This document shows, one piece after another, positions 1-33,090 of a DNA stretch of 64,000 nucleotides. The DNA lies in the NCBI GenBank assembly GCA_029962745.1, contig CM057151.1, positions 6,998,192 to 7,062,191 on the forward strand, written 5' to 3'. Position 1 is the stretch's first letter. Each line of letters starts with the position of its first letter. Both the position numbers and the translations under genes were made by a program. Below the pieces are notes generated by a model. That model did no database searches. It was given only the letters and a program-made list of their open reading frames with translations, and was not told the DNA's origin. The DNA comes from Echinometra lucunter (lineage: Eukaryota; Echinodermata; Echinoidea; Camarodonta; Echinometridae).

Positions 1-880
1 ATACCGGGTACAATTACATTACCTAGGCGGAGATGGGCAAATGTATGTAATATTATAAAAATCGCCAAAATTATGTGATAGGGATTCGAACTTCATTTGT
101 GGTCGAATGTTCAGTGACTTATCCACTTCAGACCTATACCTCTACAAACATGACAAAAACACCTCTCTGCAACATTTCCCGGGTAATTAATCCCAAATCG
201 TTACAATGAACTATATCTGGCATTGCCATAAAATCATGATATCTATTAGGCTACCTGGAATTTTTTTCTTTTAATTTCCTTATCAAATAAGCTTACATCC
301 TACATCCTCTGGCTTGTTTTTCAGTGCAAACAAGGACAAGGGACAAAGACACGCAAGCTTTATCAAAGCGTTACACGTTTATCAACAACTATGTTAAACA
401 ACAATTTGCAGCATGACGTCAGAACCTTAATGAACATTCACATTCCTTTGGCCACAATAATATGCCCCTCATAACTGGATGTTTCAAAATACCAATTCAT
501 TACCACTCTGTTACCTCACTGAACGTGTTTTTCTTGTTTTGTGAACAATAACTACAACTCGCTTTTCTTTTCAGTGCAATATGTGTGTGGACTTAGCTTT
601 AAATCCTCTTAGTAACGTAGATGCTTAATATTTGTCGGTTTGATTCGATATGTTACATTTGTTTTCATTTTTTACTTCATCCCTCTATGCATGTCCTTAC
701 AATAATGAAGAGTAAAAACCTACCTGCTCAATGTACGAAAATCCTCATTAACCAATTTGTGTTTTTATAATCTCATTAGGCTGGTTGGTGAAAAACTAAC
801 GGTTTAAACTGAGTGGGTTACATTGCTAGAAACTAAAAACTCAAACATGAATAGCTGAACAGAAAAATGCGCCCTAGCTG
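1..880. other. No gene seen
   Basis: AT-rich sequence with no coding signal I can support. It may contain later exons of the minus-strand peptide gene; the only candidate acceptor noticed (minus strand, near 21-30) leads almost at once to a stop. Confidence 0.4.
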
Positions 881-1298
881 TTATCTGATTCACACCAAGG
901 TACCATGGGTACGGTCGCTGGGTACGGTCGCAGAGACCGTACCCACCGACCGATGAAACCATGGTGTGAAAGCATTTCATCGTACTCAGCGACCGATCGT
1001 TTTGGTCAAAAACGATCGGTCGCTGAGTACGGCCTGAGAGGTACTTCAGCGACCGTACCCAGCGACCATACCTTGGTGTGAAAGCACATCGTACTCAGCG
1101 ACCGATCGAAATGCAATGACCCCCCATACATGCCCACGCGCTATCTCTACTTCCGCTTCCGGCTAGGTCAGCTATACAGCGCCCGATCGCTCTGGGCCTG
1201 ACCAAATTTTGACGGCGGTGTGAAAGCACGTCCGATCGGTCGCTGGGTACGGTCTCTGCGACCGTACCCAGCGACCGTACCTTGGTGTGAAAGCGGTA
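881..1298 (+). mobile_element. Foldback/MITE-like element, copy 1 (GCTTTCACACCAAGGTACGG family)
   Basis: Ends are inverted repeats of the form TTCACACCAAGGTA...TACCTTGGTGTGAA. The inside is built from many short inverted motifs around GCGACCGATCG and GGTACGGTCGCTG. The interior matches a second copy at 17227-17598 in the same orientation. No transposase ORF, so it must be non-autonomous. Confidence 0.75.
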
Positions 1299-1699
1299 AC
1301 AGTTCGATAAAAATGTGAGGTATATAAAAAAGAATCTCGAGATGTTCTCTGTAAAGAATCTCTCACACATAATTTTATGATCCTTTTAGCAAGACACGAT
1401 GAAGTTTTAGTCATCACCAGAATGTATATGATTTCCATGACGATTGCAAAAAGACTGTATACATGAGATCATTTAAGAATTTTCAAAATGATTGATTTGA
1501 ATTTCACATGGAAATGGCATGTTTATTTGATTGTTGTTTAATCAAATACCTTTGTAATTTCACATTGATCAAAGGTTTTGTAAAGTGAACCTTTTCAGCT
1601 TTTGAGCAGCATGTTTGACATGTTTGATATGTTTTCTACCAATTCGACTCAGTTAACCTAATTCAGCTGCACAAAAACCGATACTAAAAATGTGGTTAC

Positions 1700-1889
1700 C
1701 TGTAACTGTGGAGTTTCTGAGAAAGGAAAGCCATCAGATGAGCCCAGAGGACCAGCTCCCGAGCCAGATGCTGGTCCTGATCCCTGAGCTACACTCCTTC
1801 TCTTGCGATCTTGAATAGCATCATCCAAGAAGCCATTGTCATCTAGTGGAGAGGAGAAAGAAGGGGAGAGCGAAATGAGAGTGGTTTCA

Positions 1890-1928
<39 letters not shown>

Positions 1929-2561
1929 ACAGAGAGGAGGATTGAGATAGTAGGGACGAATATATTGAGAGAGAGAGAGGGAAGAGAGAAAGAGAGAGAA
2001 AGGAAGTCAGAATCAGAGTCAGGGGGAAGGGTCGGCAAATCGGAGTAGAGATGTTCAGTAGGGTATACAGCAAGATAAAAATTCAGGGAATATTATCAAT
2101 TAGCAGGCAGCAGTCGATCTAGTTAGTTGTTATCGTGATCGGATCAAGGTTCGACACTTAGACGTGTCTTTAGGATGGTGACGCCAGACGTAAATAATCG
2201 TAAGTATCTGCTTGAAATGCGTTTGTTGATTCCAATCACACCCACAGTCCCCCTCCCACAGAAGTACATTAAATCATCAATCGAAACTGGAGATGAATTT
2301 GTGTGCTTCTTATTTGATCTTTTATGTAGGCTACAGTAATACTTGTTCAACAGTAATCATCGTAGTGACAGCATATACATAATTATGCCCGAAAAGAAAA
2401 TATCTCGCATGGTCAGTGTATCAATGTAATCACATCTTACCATCAGTTGGATAAAGTACTAAATAGCCGTCTTCGATGTCACCTTGATCGATGATATCCG
2501 TTGGAAGTGAAGAAGATATACCTAGAAAGAATACGAGAACGATGACCGAAAGCCTCATCAT
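1700..2561 (-). CDS. Putative secreted peptide precursor, 2 exons seen, 3' end not found
   Basis: Exon 1 is 2561-2441 and exon 2 is 1842-1700. Exon 1 (40 codons plus one base) starts MMRLSVIVLVFFLGISSS, a textbook signal peptide with likely cleavage near residue 18-20, then an acidic DIIDQGDIEDGY stretch, and ends ACTGATG|GTAAGA. Exon 2 has acceptor CCACTAG after a long CT-rich tract and joins in phase 1: DNGFLDDAIQD, then RKRR (a furin-type site), then a Gly/Ser/Pro-rich part (GSGPASGSGAGPLGSS), ending CAG|GTAACC in phase 0. That gives 88 residues without a stop, so at least one more exon is expected to the left. A TATA box lies 123 nt upstream of the ATG. I do not recognise the family; a prohormone, antimicrobial or matrix peptide would all fit. 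No relation to the ABC genes is apparent. Confidence 0.65.
1850..2015. repeat. GA-rich microsatellite
   Basis: Interrupted (GA)n, longest run around 1895-1922. On the minus strand it forms a CT tract just upstream of the acceptor of the peptide-gene exon at 1842. Confidence 0.85.
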
Positions 2562-2683
2562 TTTTTTCTTGTTTAGAAGAAAAACCTCTTTTAATTACTG
2601 AACTAAAAAACAAAACTAGATAAACGTTTCGATGCAGTCCACAAACGCTCGTCAAACACCTATTAAACTGAGGTATTAATTCG

Positions 2684-2691
2684 TTTTTATA
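2684..2691 (-). promoter_or_regulatory. TATA box of the putative secreted-peptide gene
   Basis: TATAAAAA on the minus strand, with a TCAGTT initiator-like motif around 2669 and the first ATG of the signal-peptide exon at 2561. Spacing from TATA to the initiator-like A is about 22 nt, slightly short, so the exact start site is uncertain. Confidence 0.45.
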
Positions 2692-2759
2692 GTTATAATT
2701 CATGCGAAAGGGGGCGTTACTTTGCGATTAGAACGTCACTGACAAGACAAGCTGCAATT

Positions 2760-3830
2760 TCGCAACTGGATTACTAAAATGACAGGTAAATACAGTCATG
2801 TTTGAACAGGCTACACGGAGATAAGCATTTTAGTATTTGATGATGCAATAATTACATAATGATAATACTCTTTGCTGCTCAAGGTCATGTATGGATATGA
2901 TGAACGTATTTCGTCTCAACATTATTAAGACCGCAATGACTGTATTCAAAATCAAGATCAGTGACTTAAAATGGACAAAAACTGGTGTATCTATCTTTAG
3001 ATCTGTGCGATTATAATATGATTTTGAATACAATAAAATTAAGATATGGATAATAACAGATTTTAATTCCATCTTTTGACGAGTTTCTATTTTTCAGTCT
3101 GTTTCTATTCAAGAGGGGGGGGGGGGGGGGCTCTGCCTGTCCATGCCCTTTTTAGCTAAACCATCTTATAATCTGATAACGTGTTAAATATGTTTTCATC
3201 TAAAAAAATGTTTTTGTTGGTATTTGTACGAGGGGCTTTGGTCTAAAAGATCTATACAATGTGCAATAAAATATTATAGGCCTAATTTGTATGTGTGAGG
3301 AATTCTTAGTTTATTAACTATTTACCTCAAACCGTTAAACCTAATTTCCTTGAATATCATATCAAATAGATGGCTATCTAAAATGAATTTTTGAAACCAG
3401 ACAGATGGATATTTAGATACATGCTTGTAATACAAGTTTGACCCCACGTTGCTCTATATAGCCTACATCAGAGGCTCCCTGCGCTCCGTGGGCTACACTA
3501 TGTTATAGTTATGATGGGGTTTTTTTATTTGGTTGTAATTTTATCTTGAACGAGTTGTTTCTTGTTTATTTCCGGGTACATGCACCCACGTGCTCGGATG
3601 TTATCAATAAGGGAAGCCTTTCAATAATATCCTGTTGGTTGATGAATTGCATATTGCACCATGTTTTTCTTTTACCTTTTTTTTTGCTCAGAAAGTATCC
3701 GAGATAACGCTTTTTCTCATGATTTGATATACAAAAAATGTTGCAACAATCATGACAAGTTCAAAACACTTTCCACATGATTATCTTAGTTGTTTTGCCC
3801 ATTGAAAAGTGTAGGTGTGATTTGTTGCAT
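2760..3830. other. No gene seen; poly-G tract
   Basis: AT-rich sequence. A run of about 16 G lies at 3115-3130. No element or coding exon could be supported. Confidence 0.4.
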
Positions 3831-3831
3831 C

Positions 3832-3951
3832 ATGGCTGGTGATGGAAAGATCCCTAAGGAGGGATGCGTGAAGACATTTGTCTATAATCCATGGGACAAA
3901 CATAATGGCGATATGGCTTTAAAACATATAATTTTAGGAAATTATGTGTAG
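3832..3951 (+). pseudogene. Short ORF resembling a Na,K-ATPase beta-subunit N terminus
   Basis: Thirty-nine codons starting MAGDGKIPKEGCVKTFVYNP then WDK. The first 23 residues resemble the cytoplasmic start of ATP1B-type beta subunits (basic, KxFxYNxxxK). After that the similarity stops and no GT donor follows, and the expected FLGRT and membrane helix are absent. Best read as a truncated copy or chance similarity. Confidence 0.25.
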
Positions 3952-4415
3952 AGCAAAATGGAGATGTGCCGCAAGGTATGTGCTGGATCATCTACACCTT
4001 TTAAATTTGATAAATTTCTCATACTTTATCGGGTGTCCCGTAAAGTTTTACTGATTGTCTATTCCCATTTAGGTTTTTGCTTAGGCTAATTTGATGCCAG
4101 AATGAACTTGTCTTTTAATGTTTAACTAAAATCAAATGAAGCTCTATAGTATAGGACAGAAATTCCCCTAGAAAACTAATTCCTGCCTGTGAATATCAAT
4201 TATTTGTTAGGTGATCAGTTAAAATTCCGCCTGCTCCAAATTCTTTATCGTTTATAAACTATTATTGCTGGACATGGACAATTCTCCAGCTTACCTGTCA
4301 AAACCTTTAAAAAAGGTGGCATTATGATCACAACGTACAGATGGCCGTATGTCACACATCATTATTTCTGACTTAAAGTTCTCATTTACCATCCAAAAAT
4401 CAAGGCGGGATGCCA

Positions 4416-5033
4416 CTAAAACACGTTTCTCCATATGAACTGTTGCTTTTTAGGATTTAAATACCTCCATATATCGCATAAATCGAGACGCTTAATAAAA
4501 ATCTTTAAATTTCGTGGCGTCTTATAATAAGTGTTCGGGATTCTTTTTACGTCTTCGTTTGGACAAAGAATAGAGTTAAAATCGCCCCCTATTATCACAC
4601 CGTGATGTGGAAATCTATTTGATTCTATCCGTGTCCTTACATATAATTTTTAAAGAATCTTTCTCTGTTTCTTTTCTGTTGGTGCATAAATATTTACAAT
4701 GCATACATTACAATTGTTTATTTTAGCATTCAACATAATCATCCGTCCTTCTTGACCATAAATAATATTGTTAACAACAATTGATAAATCATTTGATATA
4801 AGAAAGGCAACTCCTCTAGCGTGGTTTGATCCATTACAACAAAAACATTGACCACACCATTCGTTTCGAATAATTTTCAAAATATCATCTGTCCAAGAAG
4901 TTTCTTGTAGTAACACTATATCCGTTTTTTGTTGCTTGCTCCATGAAAGAATGGTGTCTCTTTTCTCTTTGTTTCTGATACCTCTAATATTCAAACTAAC
5001 CAAGTTGCAGCATTTGTTTTTTATTCCGGTCAT
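4416..5033 (-). mobile_element. LINE endonuclease remnant
   Basis: Two overlapping reading frames on the minus strand. 5033-4650 has SLNIRGIRNKEKRDTILSW, LLQETSWTDD and NIYAPTEKKQ; 4598-4416 has IIGGDFNSIL and DLCDIWRYLNP. These are the N-terminal motifs of an APE-type endonuclease. A frameshift separates them, and no reverse transcriptase follows. Confidence 0.8.
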
Positions 5034-5039
5034 AGGTGA

Positions 5040-6540
5040 TCTATTTACACTATATACACTCTGCTCTGATTAGAAGCAGGCAGTGAATACTGCCTATTTC
5101 TTTTTTGTAGCTTTGCTTTTTTTGTTCACGTTTAGCACTGGCGAACTTCTTCCCATCTTCAGGGAGTTTCGGTGAATCTGCCGAAATATCAGCAAGTTTT
5201 ACATGTATACCATGATGAAAATGATGATTTCATAAGTCCTCCTGCATGAGGCTTATGATTATCGCTCGAGTCTTGAAATAATTATGATTTTTAAGATAGA
5301 TGGCATTTCCCGTGCATGTATCAATGCATTTCTTTCCGGTTCGTTTAATCTCTTTGAGACGCGAGTGACCAGCTGTACCAATATCCATCACCGTATTATA
5401 CAGCAAAGCCTTGGTATCTTTAAGGTATACCCCAGCTATATCAAACTACATAGTACTTGTGGCATGGATGTTGGTATAAGCCAGTTCTTGGAAACAATCT
5501 GAGCATGAGCAGATAAAGGTCAACTGCGACAAAATATAAAACCCAAGAACACAAAGATTTGATGTTTTCTTATGTGATTTCCTATGTATTATATTCTTGA
5601 TTTCTACTGTATTTTATTGTTTTTATGATTTTTGTGTTGTCGAATTAAATTTCAATAAATTTTAAGAGAGAAAATGTGATTCCAACCTCTTAGGAGAAGA
5701 AATTAGCAGTGTTTCATAGCAATTTATGAAAATTAGTATTTTTCATTTTTTTAGTGTTTATACACAAATTTTAACATGCAAAATACCGTATGGGCCGCGT
5801 GCGATGACAAAATGTGCCGTAACCCCACTACCTCTCGTCCGATTTTCACAAACTTGGTGTCAAAAGATGTGCAAAACTTCAAGGGAAAAGGTCATCTAAC
5901 GGTATGTCGCGATAAATCGCACATTTCATACATTTGGTTTAATTTATATAATTTTATCATTTATTTATCTAATTTCCAGGAAAAAAATAAAAACGTGCAA
6001 ACAAAGGAAACAAGAAAAAATACAGCATGTAAATGTCCTTATACATATAACAAATCATACCATGATTGACCACGAAACATCTAACCTCGGATACAAAAAG
6101 CGGACTGTTATTGTTTGGCATTAGCCTAAAAAAGAACCCATTTCGTTTTAGTAATCTTAAAGGCTTTACTCTCATTTTGGAATGATGATGGCATGCAACT
6201 CATTTAATGTAACCCGGAAGACCCCCAATCTAGCACTCCAAATTACAAGAGAGAAAAATTGCTCTGTTTGTCTTCTGGCAAACATAAGATTGCGGACTCA
6301 TACATGCAACCTTTCAAAACAGATTTTGTCATACTTATGCCCCTGCAAAAACAAACAAACAAACAAACAAACAAACATCTGCATCCGCCTTCGTGTGTAG
6401 GGCATATGAGGCATCTTCCCTAAGTAGTAATGGACTGTTACAAATTCATTATTTTTCATTTGTAACTGTTCTCCTAAATCTTGCACAATAGGAACCATCT
6501 TCGTCAACCACATACGTCTCTTTGCCCTCACTGAAAACAT
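5040..6540. other. No gene seen
   Basis: AT-rich sequence with short chance ORFs. An (AAAC)n run lies at about 6350-6376. Confidence 0.4.
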
Positions 6541-6542
6541 AT

Positions 6543-6762
6543 CACTCTAAAAACTAAAATGTTAATTCACCATTTAAAAGGAGGAGTGACTACATTTTCA
6601 AAATGGTAGGTTAACACTTTGAACATGCTGGATTCAAAATGGTGATTTTAATTTTTATAGTGTTGAATCCAGCAAGTTCAAAGTGTTAATCCACCATTTT
6701 GAAAAAGTAGTCACTCCTCGGCTCTTTTAAATGGTGACTTAACATCATTAGTTTTTAGTGTA
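6543..6762. mobile_element. Foldback MITE
   Basis: Arms of about 95 nt are inverted copies of each other. They pair through GGAGTGACTAC / GTAGTCACTCC, TTAACACTTTGAAC / GTTCAAAGTGTTAA and GGATTC / GAATCC, with ends CACT(CT)AAAAACT / AGTTTTTAGTG. It has no ORF. Confidence 0.75.
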
Positions 6763-6769
6763 TTGAGAT

Positions 6770-8020
6770 GTCGCATTAATATCTAACTTACAGAATAATA
6801 TCACATCAACTTAAGGCAAGGCCTCACAAGAGAAGGAAAGGGTAGTATACGGAAATGCTGATCATTTTTAAAATGATATCTTTGTGGCTTACCATATTAA
6901 AGGGTTAAAAACAAACCTCGATAAATTGCACGTTTTGTAGATGAAGTTATGAATAAAGATTGGCAACGTGTGCGAAAGTGACAGTTTATGAATATATTAG
7001 CCTCCTCATATATATTTCTGGGTAAAGGAAGTTTCAGATATCTACCAGAGACTGTTGATTTTTCATAATAAAACACGTAAAAGTACAGTTGGCTAAAATC
7101 GACTGGCTTATTATCTTTGAAAGCCCCCAAACATGATATATAATGTTTTTAACAGTAATCAATCGACCTTCATTTTTTCCCCATTTTTTTACGAGATACA
7201 GTGTATGCCATTTCAGACACCTTAGGGGAAATATAGAAGATCCCCAGCTAAAAACAATAAATAAACAACTAGAAGTATTATTACTTTTACCCTGTTAAAT
7301 ATACGAGTTAATTTGACAAAGTACCATTTGCATCCATTCTTTCTCACCGAAATTCCCAGTGAAATTACTTTATTACTAGATGCATTCAGACCTACTAAAT
7401 GATGTACATACAAGTATTTACAACAAACTATAAAAAACAGGAAAGTACCAACACAAGTTGTGGTGCAGTAAAGCTAAGAAAATAAACAATGATTTCAAGA
7501 TAAACCATTTCATCCTAAATTTAAAAAAAAATTACATTTTACATATATGTAAGCAGCAACTTTCATTGCAGTAAGAAACGCTGAAAATAATTTTTCTTTA
7601 ATGCAGTATGGAGATTTCACGATATCGCATAACAAAATAAAACTAATACACACATAACTGCATAATGCAGATGTACTAAATAAAATATTTCATGTATATG
7701 ATAGTAACTTCAGTAAATTTCACATAACAACGGTTAAACTGATTATTTCAACCTTTAAAGAATATAAATGTGATTACCGTGCTAAATGATGCCAGTAAGA
7801 TAAAAAAAAAAATAAGTGTCCAATGAAAGCATAAATGAATCTATCAAGGTGTACGTTGTTTGTGCAGGGTACAAATGTCAAGTATACAGCAATGGTGAAA
7901 TTGTTGAAAAACAGAATAACCGACTGACAGCTTCCTCGGTGACTAGAAAGAAGAAAAAAAGTGACGTAGAGCATAAAATTGAATAAAATTTTCCATGCCG
8001 GTAGTTCTTGGAAGCGAATC
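6770..8020. other. No gene seen
   Basis: AT-rich DNA downstream of gene A; no element recognised. Confidence 0.4.
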
Positions 8021-8021
8021 C

Positions 8022-8120
8022 GAGCCTAGAATATTATCAGTTTAGCCTAGAAATAGCCATCTTTTTCTCTAAGCCGAGAATATTATCAGTTTAGCCTAGA
8101 AATAGCCATCTTTTTCTCGA
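8022..8120. repeat. 49-bp tandem duplication
   Basis: Two near-perfect copies of a unit containing GAATATTATCAGTTTAGCC and AAATAGCCATCTTTTTCTC, period 49 bp. Confidence 0.85.
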
Positions 8121-8272
8121 ACACATACATGCATTATGTTTCTCCCTTAGAAGACATTTATAGCTAAATTCACCACTGAATACAATTTTGACCCTTGGAA
8201 GCTCACTTATAAATATTGTATATAGACATTAAGGCACAGAAAGGGTTCATTTTTCATAGCGATATATTTTGT

Positions 8273-8278
8273 TTTATT
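8273..8278 (-). promoter_or_regulatory. Candidate polyadenylation signal of gene A
   Basis: AATAAA on the minus strand, about 58 nt after the gene A stop codon. Plausible but not proven, as AATAAA is frequent in AT-rich DNA. Confidence 0.4.
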
Positions 8279-8335
8279 TAAGAAAAAATGCATGACAAAT
8301 TTTGTAGTAACCCTGCAATCTCCAATTCCGCACAG

Positions 8336-29494
<21,159 letters not shown>

Positions 29495-29998
29495 GGCAGC
29501 GTCTCGAGCGTCTTGAGGGTAGGACGACTAAAGATAAGGACACGAGAAAAAAAAAGAAACTAACTGATCAAATGAAATAAAAGTATGATTACAAGAACTA
29601 CAGAATTTTGAGACTGAAACTAAAATGAAGATGATGAAGAAAAAAACAGCTAGCCTACGGCAATAGACAGGTTATCACACGAAAATCATATGACAGAACA
29701 TATCCTACCATAAAAGTTTGATCTAACGCATTGAAGATATTTTCATGTAATTAAACTTCCGAAATAATACCTGAACTATCACAAGAACATATTCAAATCA
29801 CCACAGCGCTTTAGAAGTCACGCTTCACCGTCTGAATTTTTATGGTAATCCTTCAAAAATTTTCTCAGTTTCCACGATAGTTGTCTAGAAGCAGAAATAG
29901 ATGATAATGCTGCCAGCGTTTTCCATTCACTACACATGACCTAAGCCACGTGATCCGCAGTAGAGCGTAATGTTGCATAACATTTTGTACACATAATT

Positions 29999-30476
29999 GG
30001 CGTAAATCCCGGGGGGATGGGGGGATATATCCCCCACACTTTTTTGAGGGAGGGGGGATGGCTTGTACAAATATCCCCACACTTTTTAAGGAAGAAATGA
30101 TATTTGAATGAATCAGTTAATAAAATTTAATAATCTGTCATAAACAACCATCATATTTTAGAATTTCCATTTGAAAATGCGATGTAAAACCAGAAAAGCG
30201 CTTATTTTTGGCTCGCTCGCTTCGCTCGCTCATCATATTTTAGAATTTTCGTTTGAAAATTCGATGGAAAACCAGAAAAGTGGTTATTTTTGGCTCACTC
30301 GCTTCGCTCGCTCATCATATAGAATTTCTATTTGAAAATGCGATTGAAACCATAAAAGTGCTAATTTTTGGCTTGCGCGCTCGCAAGATAAAAATTAAAA
30401 TGTGTGTAAGGGTTCGACAGAAAAAAAATCGGCAAAAAGTCGACCCCCTCCCCACTCCTCAAAGTGGATTTACGCC
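29999..30476. mobile_element. Repeat element with GGCGTAAATCC ends, copy 1
   Basis: Ends GGCGTAAATCC / GGATTTACGCC are inverted repeats. Inside are a G-rich GGGGGGATATATCCCCC hairpin and three tandem units containing TTTGGCTCGCTCGCTTCGCT. An inverted partial copy lies at 53180-53525. Confidence 0.7.
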
Positions 30477-30479
30477 GGT

Positions 30480-31215
30480 GCATATATAACCCATACATCA
30501 TCATAAAAGGTGGGACGCCAATGACTAATCGCACGAATGTAAATATGTACGCTCGCGTTAATAAGGTTAATGAGTATGTTACATTGTAACCTTATCCATA
30601 CTAAAGTGACCTGGAAAGTGACCTTTACATTATTTATAATTATGATTACGCTTGACCCCAAACAAAGCTAGGAAGGCCTATTTCCAGCAGACGAGACATG
30701 AATGCTCGATATTCAGAATAGAATCACCAGTGTGAATTTTACATGTAATCATTGCTCAGCTTTAAAACATGGTATCAAATTAACGATGATATCACGGCAA
30801 TCATTACATCAGTGATTTATCTAAACCCATTGCTGGATGGGGTGGCTAGTAAGACCTATGGGACTTGGAGAACTGATTAGTCCATGGCCTAATACATGGT
30901 AACAGTTAATTCCTTTTAATGATGGAGATAAGGTGAAAAAATTTGATCCACTAATTTAAAAAGGAAACAAGGGATATCTGTTTTACGTGTTTGCTGAGTT
31001 CTTAAAGATGCATAAATGAAAGTATACAACACTGGCCACTACCAAGTAATATACAAAACAATACAAAACACATCATGCTAGAGCTTTAAGCAACGTGCAA
31101 GAATTTACTTATTGCCTCATTCTTCAATATACATTTTAGGTTTGAAATCTCGGTCAGGCAATATGGTTCATGCTTGGGAATTTTGCTGTTGTCCCCCCCC
31201 CCCCCCCCGGGCATC
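30480..31215. other. No gene seen
   Basis: Intergenic sequence between the divergent ABC genes; ends in a poly-C run at 31194-31208. Confidence 0.4.
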
Positions 31216-31219
31216 GGTT

Positions 31220-31570
31220 AGAAATGCTCTAGACATGATGCTACACCCACTTTGTTTGCAAAACTTCCTCAGTATTGATTGATTTAGACCAGACCTTTTA
31301 TGCTCTATTGTAAGTATATGTATTATGCAATGCGATGCGATGGATGCCATACATCCATGTGTAGACCAAGGAGTTAGAGTAACTCCTTGTGCAGACAGTC
31401 TTTCACGTCTTCTGTTTACTCTTCTCTGTTTGGACATCAACCATCCCCCCCCCCACACACACACACCGTCTCACTATGTCTCGTCCTCGTCATTTTGTGT
31501 TATTTTATACCTCTAAATCCACTATTGTTCTCTTCTTCTTCTTCTGCAGTTTTAAATACGCTGGAATGAT
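31220..31570. repeat. Dispersed duplication, copy 1
   Basis: Shares ACTTTGTTTGCAA, AGACCTTTTATGCTCT and further blocks, in the same order and orientation, with 40555-40825. No coding signal. Confidence 0.7.
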
Positions 31571-31789
31571 TTATTTCTAAAAGTTATCAACAAGCCATTT
31601 TCTTGGAGGTATTTGAGGTAATCCCCAAGATTACGAGTTAGTCATGTGTAAAGAAAAGAATAACATAAGTGAATACACAGGCCTTCGGGCTTGCAGTGTT
31701 AAGTGCTGATTATGAAAATTTTTTATGGAAACATAAGTCTGAGATGATAGAATATAAAACTAGCATAATGCACTATGAACCTGTTTTCA

Positions 31790-33090
31790 GCATGAGAAAT
31801 TCCATCCTTTTCTCGCTCGCTCGTATAAAATCTAGAAACAGGATGGTTTCGGAAAGCAAGCAAATTCGACAAACGATATGCCCAAATAGATTCATATTCG
31901 GCAAAGAGGTGATCGAATATTTAGATATCTCATATCTTCATTTTGATGATAAAATAACACTTCTAAACCGTAAAAACAAATGTCTTTTTTCTTGCTCCCT
32001 TCGCTCACTCCTATTCAGAAACAGGATGGTTTTGGACGGCAAACTAATTTGGCAAGTGAGGTTCCCAAATAAAGTCTTATATTACAAACAGGTGCTTGAA
32101 AATAAAATTCAGATATCGTAGGCCTGTAATGTACTAGTATTTTGATGACAAAAAATTCTATCGAAAAAGAGAGATCTTTTTCCTCGATCGGTTAACTTGC
32201 TCGTATATTTAGAAACAGGATGGTTTCGGTGGGCAAAAAAAAATGTTAGGCGAGGTGGAAGAACATATTCATTTAGATATCTTATATTTTTAACAGTTGA
32301 CATTGTTATGATTTTAGAAAGTCTTGTTTTGTTACTTGAAAATGGGATAAACATAAGGGTTATAGTGTAAAAATACCAGTCTGAAAGTTTCAAAGTATAA
32401 TATCCTCAGGAAGTATTTTTAAATATCCAAAATGTGAACCAATGTTTGAAAAATATACAGGGTCGGTTGCACAGAATGGACATAAGGAGTGCGCATGCGC
32501 GTATGACTCACCTTACCGTACTGTGTGTATTGGCGTATCACGCGGCGGGAGGCACATAACGGCATTTTCAAATTCAAGCAAAGTGGTCCTCTTATAGTGA
32601 TTGTCTCGTGAGACGAAGGATAATAAAATGGCCGTTTGCGTCTAACTTACACTTTTTCATTCCAAATTATGGTTGGTTTCAGGGTTTTTTTAGTACAAAT
32701 ACAAGTACTCATACACATGTTTCATCTTAGTTTGAGAATTTTTTAAATCAGCTACTCACAAAGTTAGCCAATGCCTTTAATGAATAGCAATGAGGAAAAA
32801 CATTTTTACTGTCAAAAAGAGTGTGTTTTCCTGGCTTCCTTCGCTCACTCGCTCGCTCGCATTATTTAGAAACAAGATGGCTTCGAACAGCAAACAACTG
32901 TCAAAGCGAAGTGTCAAAATAGAGTCCTATTTGGCAGCAAGGTGATCAAATATATCAGTTAGCTATTTTAAGATGTATAGTGTAGTTTGATGAAGAAATA
33001 TTATCACTTCTACCATATCAAAGAATGGGGTGGAGCTTTTTGAGCACTCGCTTCGCTCGCTTGCAAAATTGAAAACAGGATGGTTAATAA
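31790..33090. repeat. Degenerate tandem repeats with CTCGCTCGC
   Basis: GAAACAGGATGGTTTCGG-type motifs occur at 31835, 32018, 32212, 32869 and about 33071, each preceded by a CGCTCGCT-type run. Spacings are 183, 194, 657 and about 202 bp. This explains the open frame at 31669-32121. Confidence 0.7.
32480..32640. promoter_or_regulatory. Candidate promoter between the divergent genes
   Basis: A GC-richer island in AT-rich DNA. It has TGCGCATGCGCG (NRF1-type) at 32490-32501 and AAAATGGCCG (YY1-type) near 32626. About 3 kb upstream of gene A, 10 kb upstream of gene B. Motif-based inference only. Confidence 0.3.

Noticed and set aside
301..600. Possible plus-strand exons after TTTTTCAG (about 325) and TTTTCTTTTCAG (about 575)
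   Set aside because: Acceptor-like sites only; following frames are short, no matching donors or protein similarity.
1658..2038. 126-aa minus-strand ORF as one protein
   Set aside because: Its N-terminal half is a Ser/Leu-rich reading of the GA microsatellite; only 1700-1842 has splice signals and fits the signal-peptide exon.
31669..32121. 150-aa ORF as a gene
   Set aside because: Repeats its own motif with the period of the local degenerate tandem repeat; no start context or splice signals.
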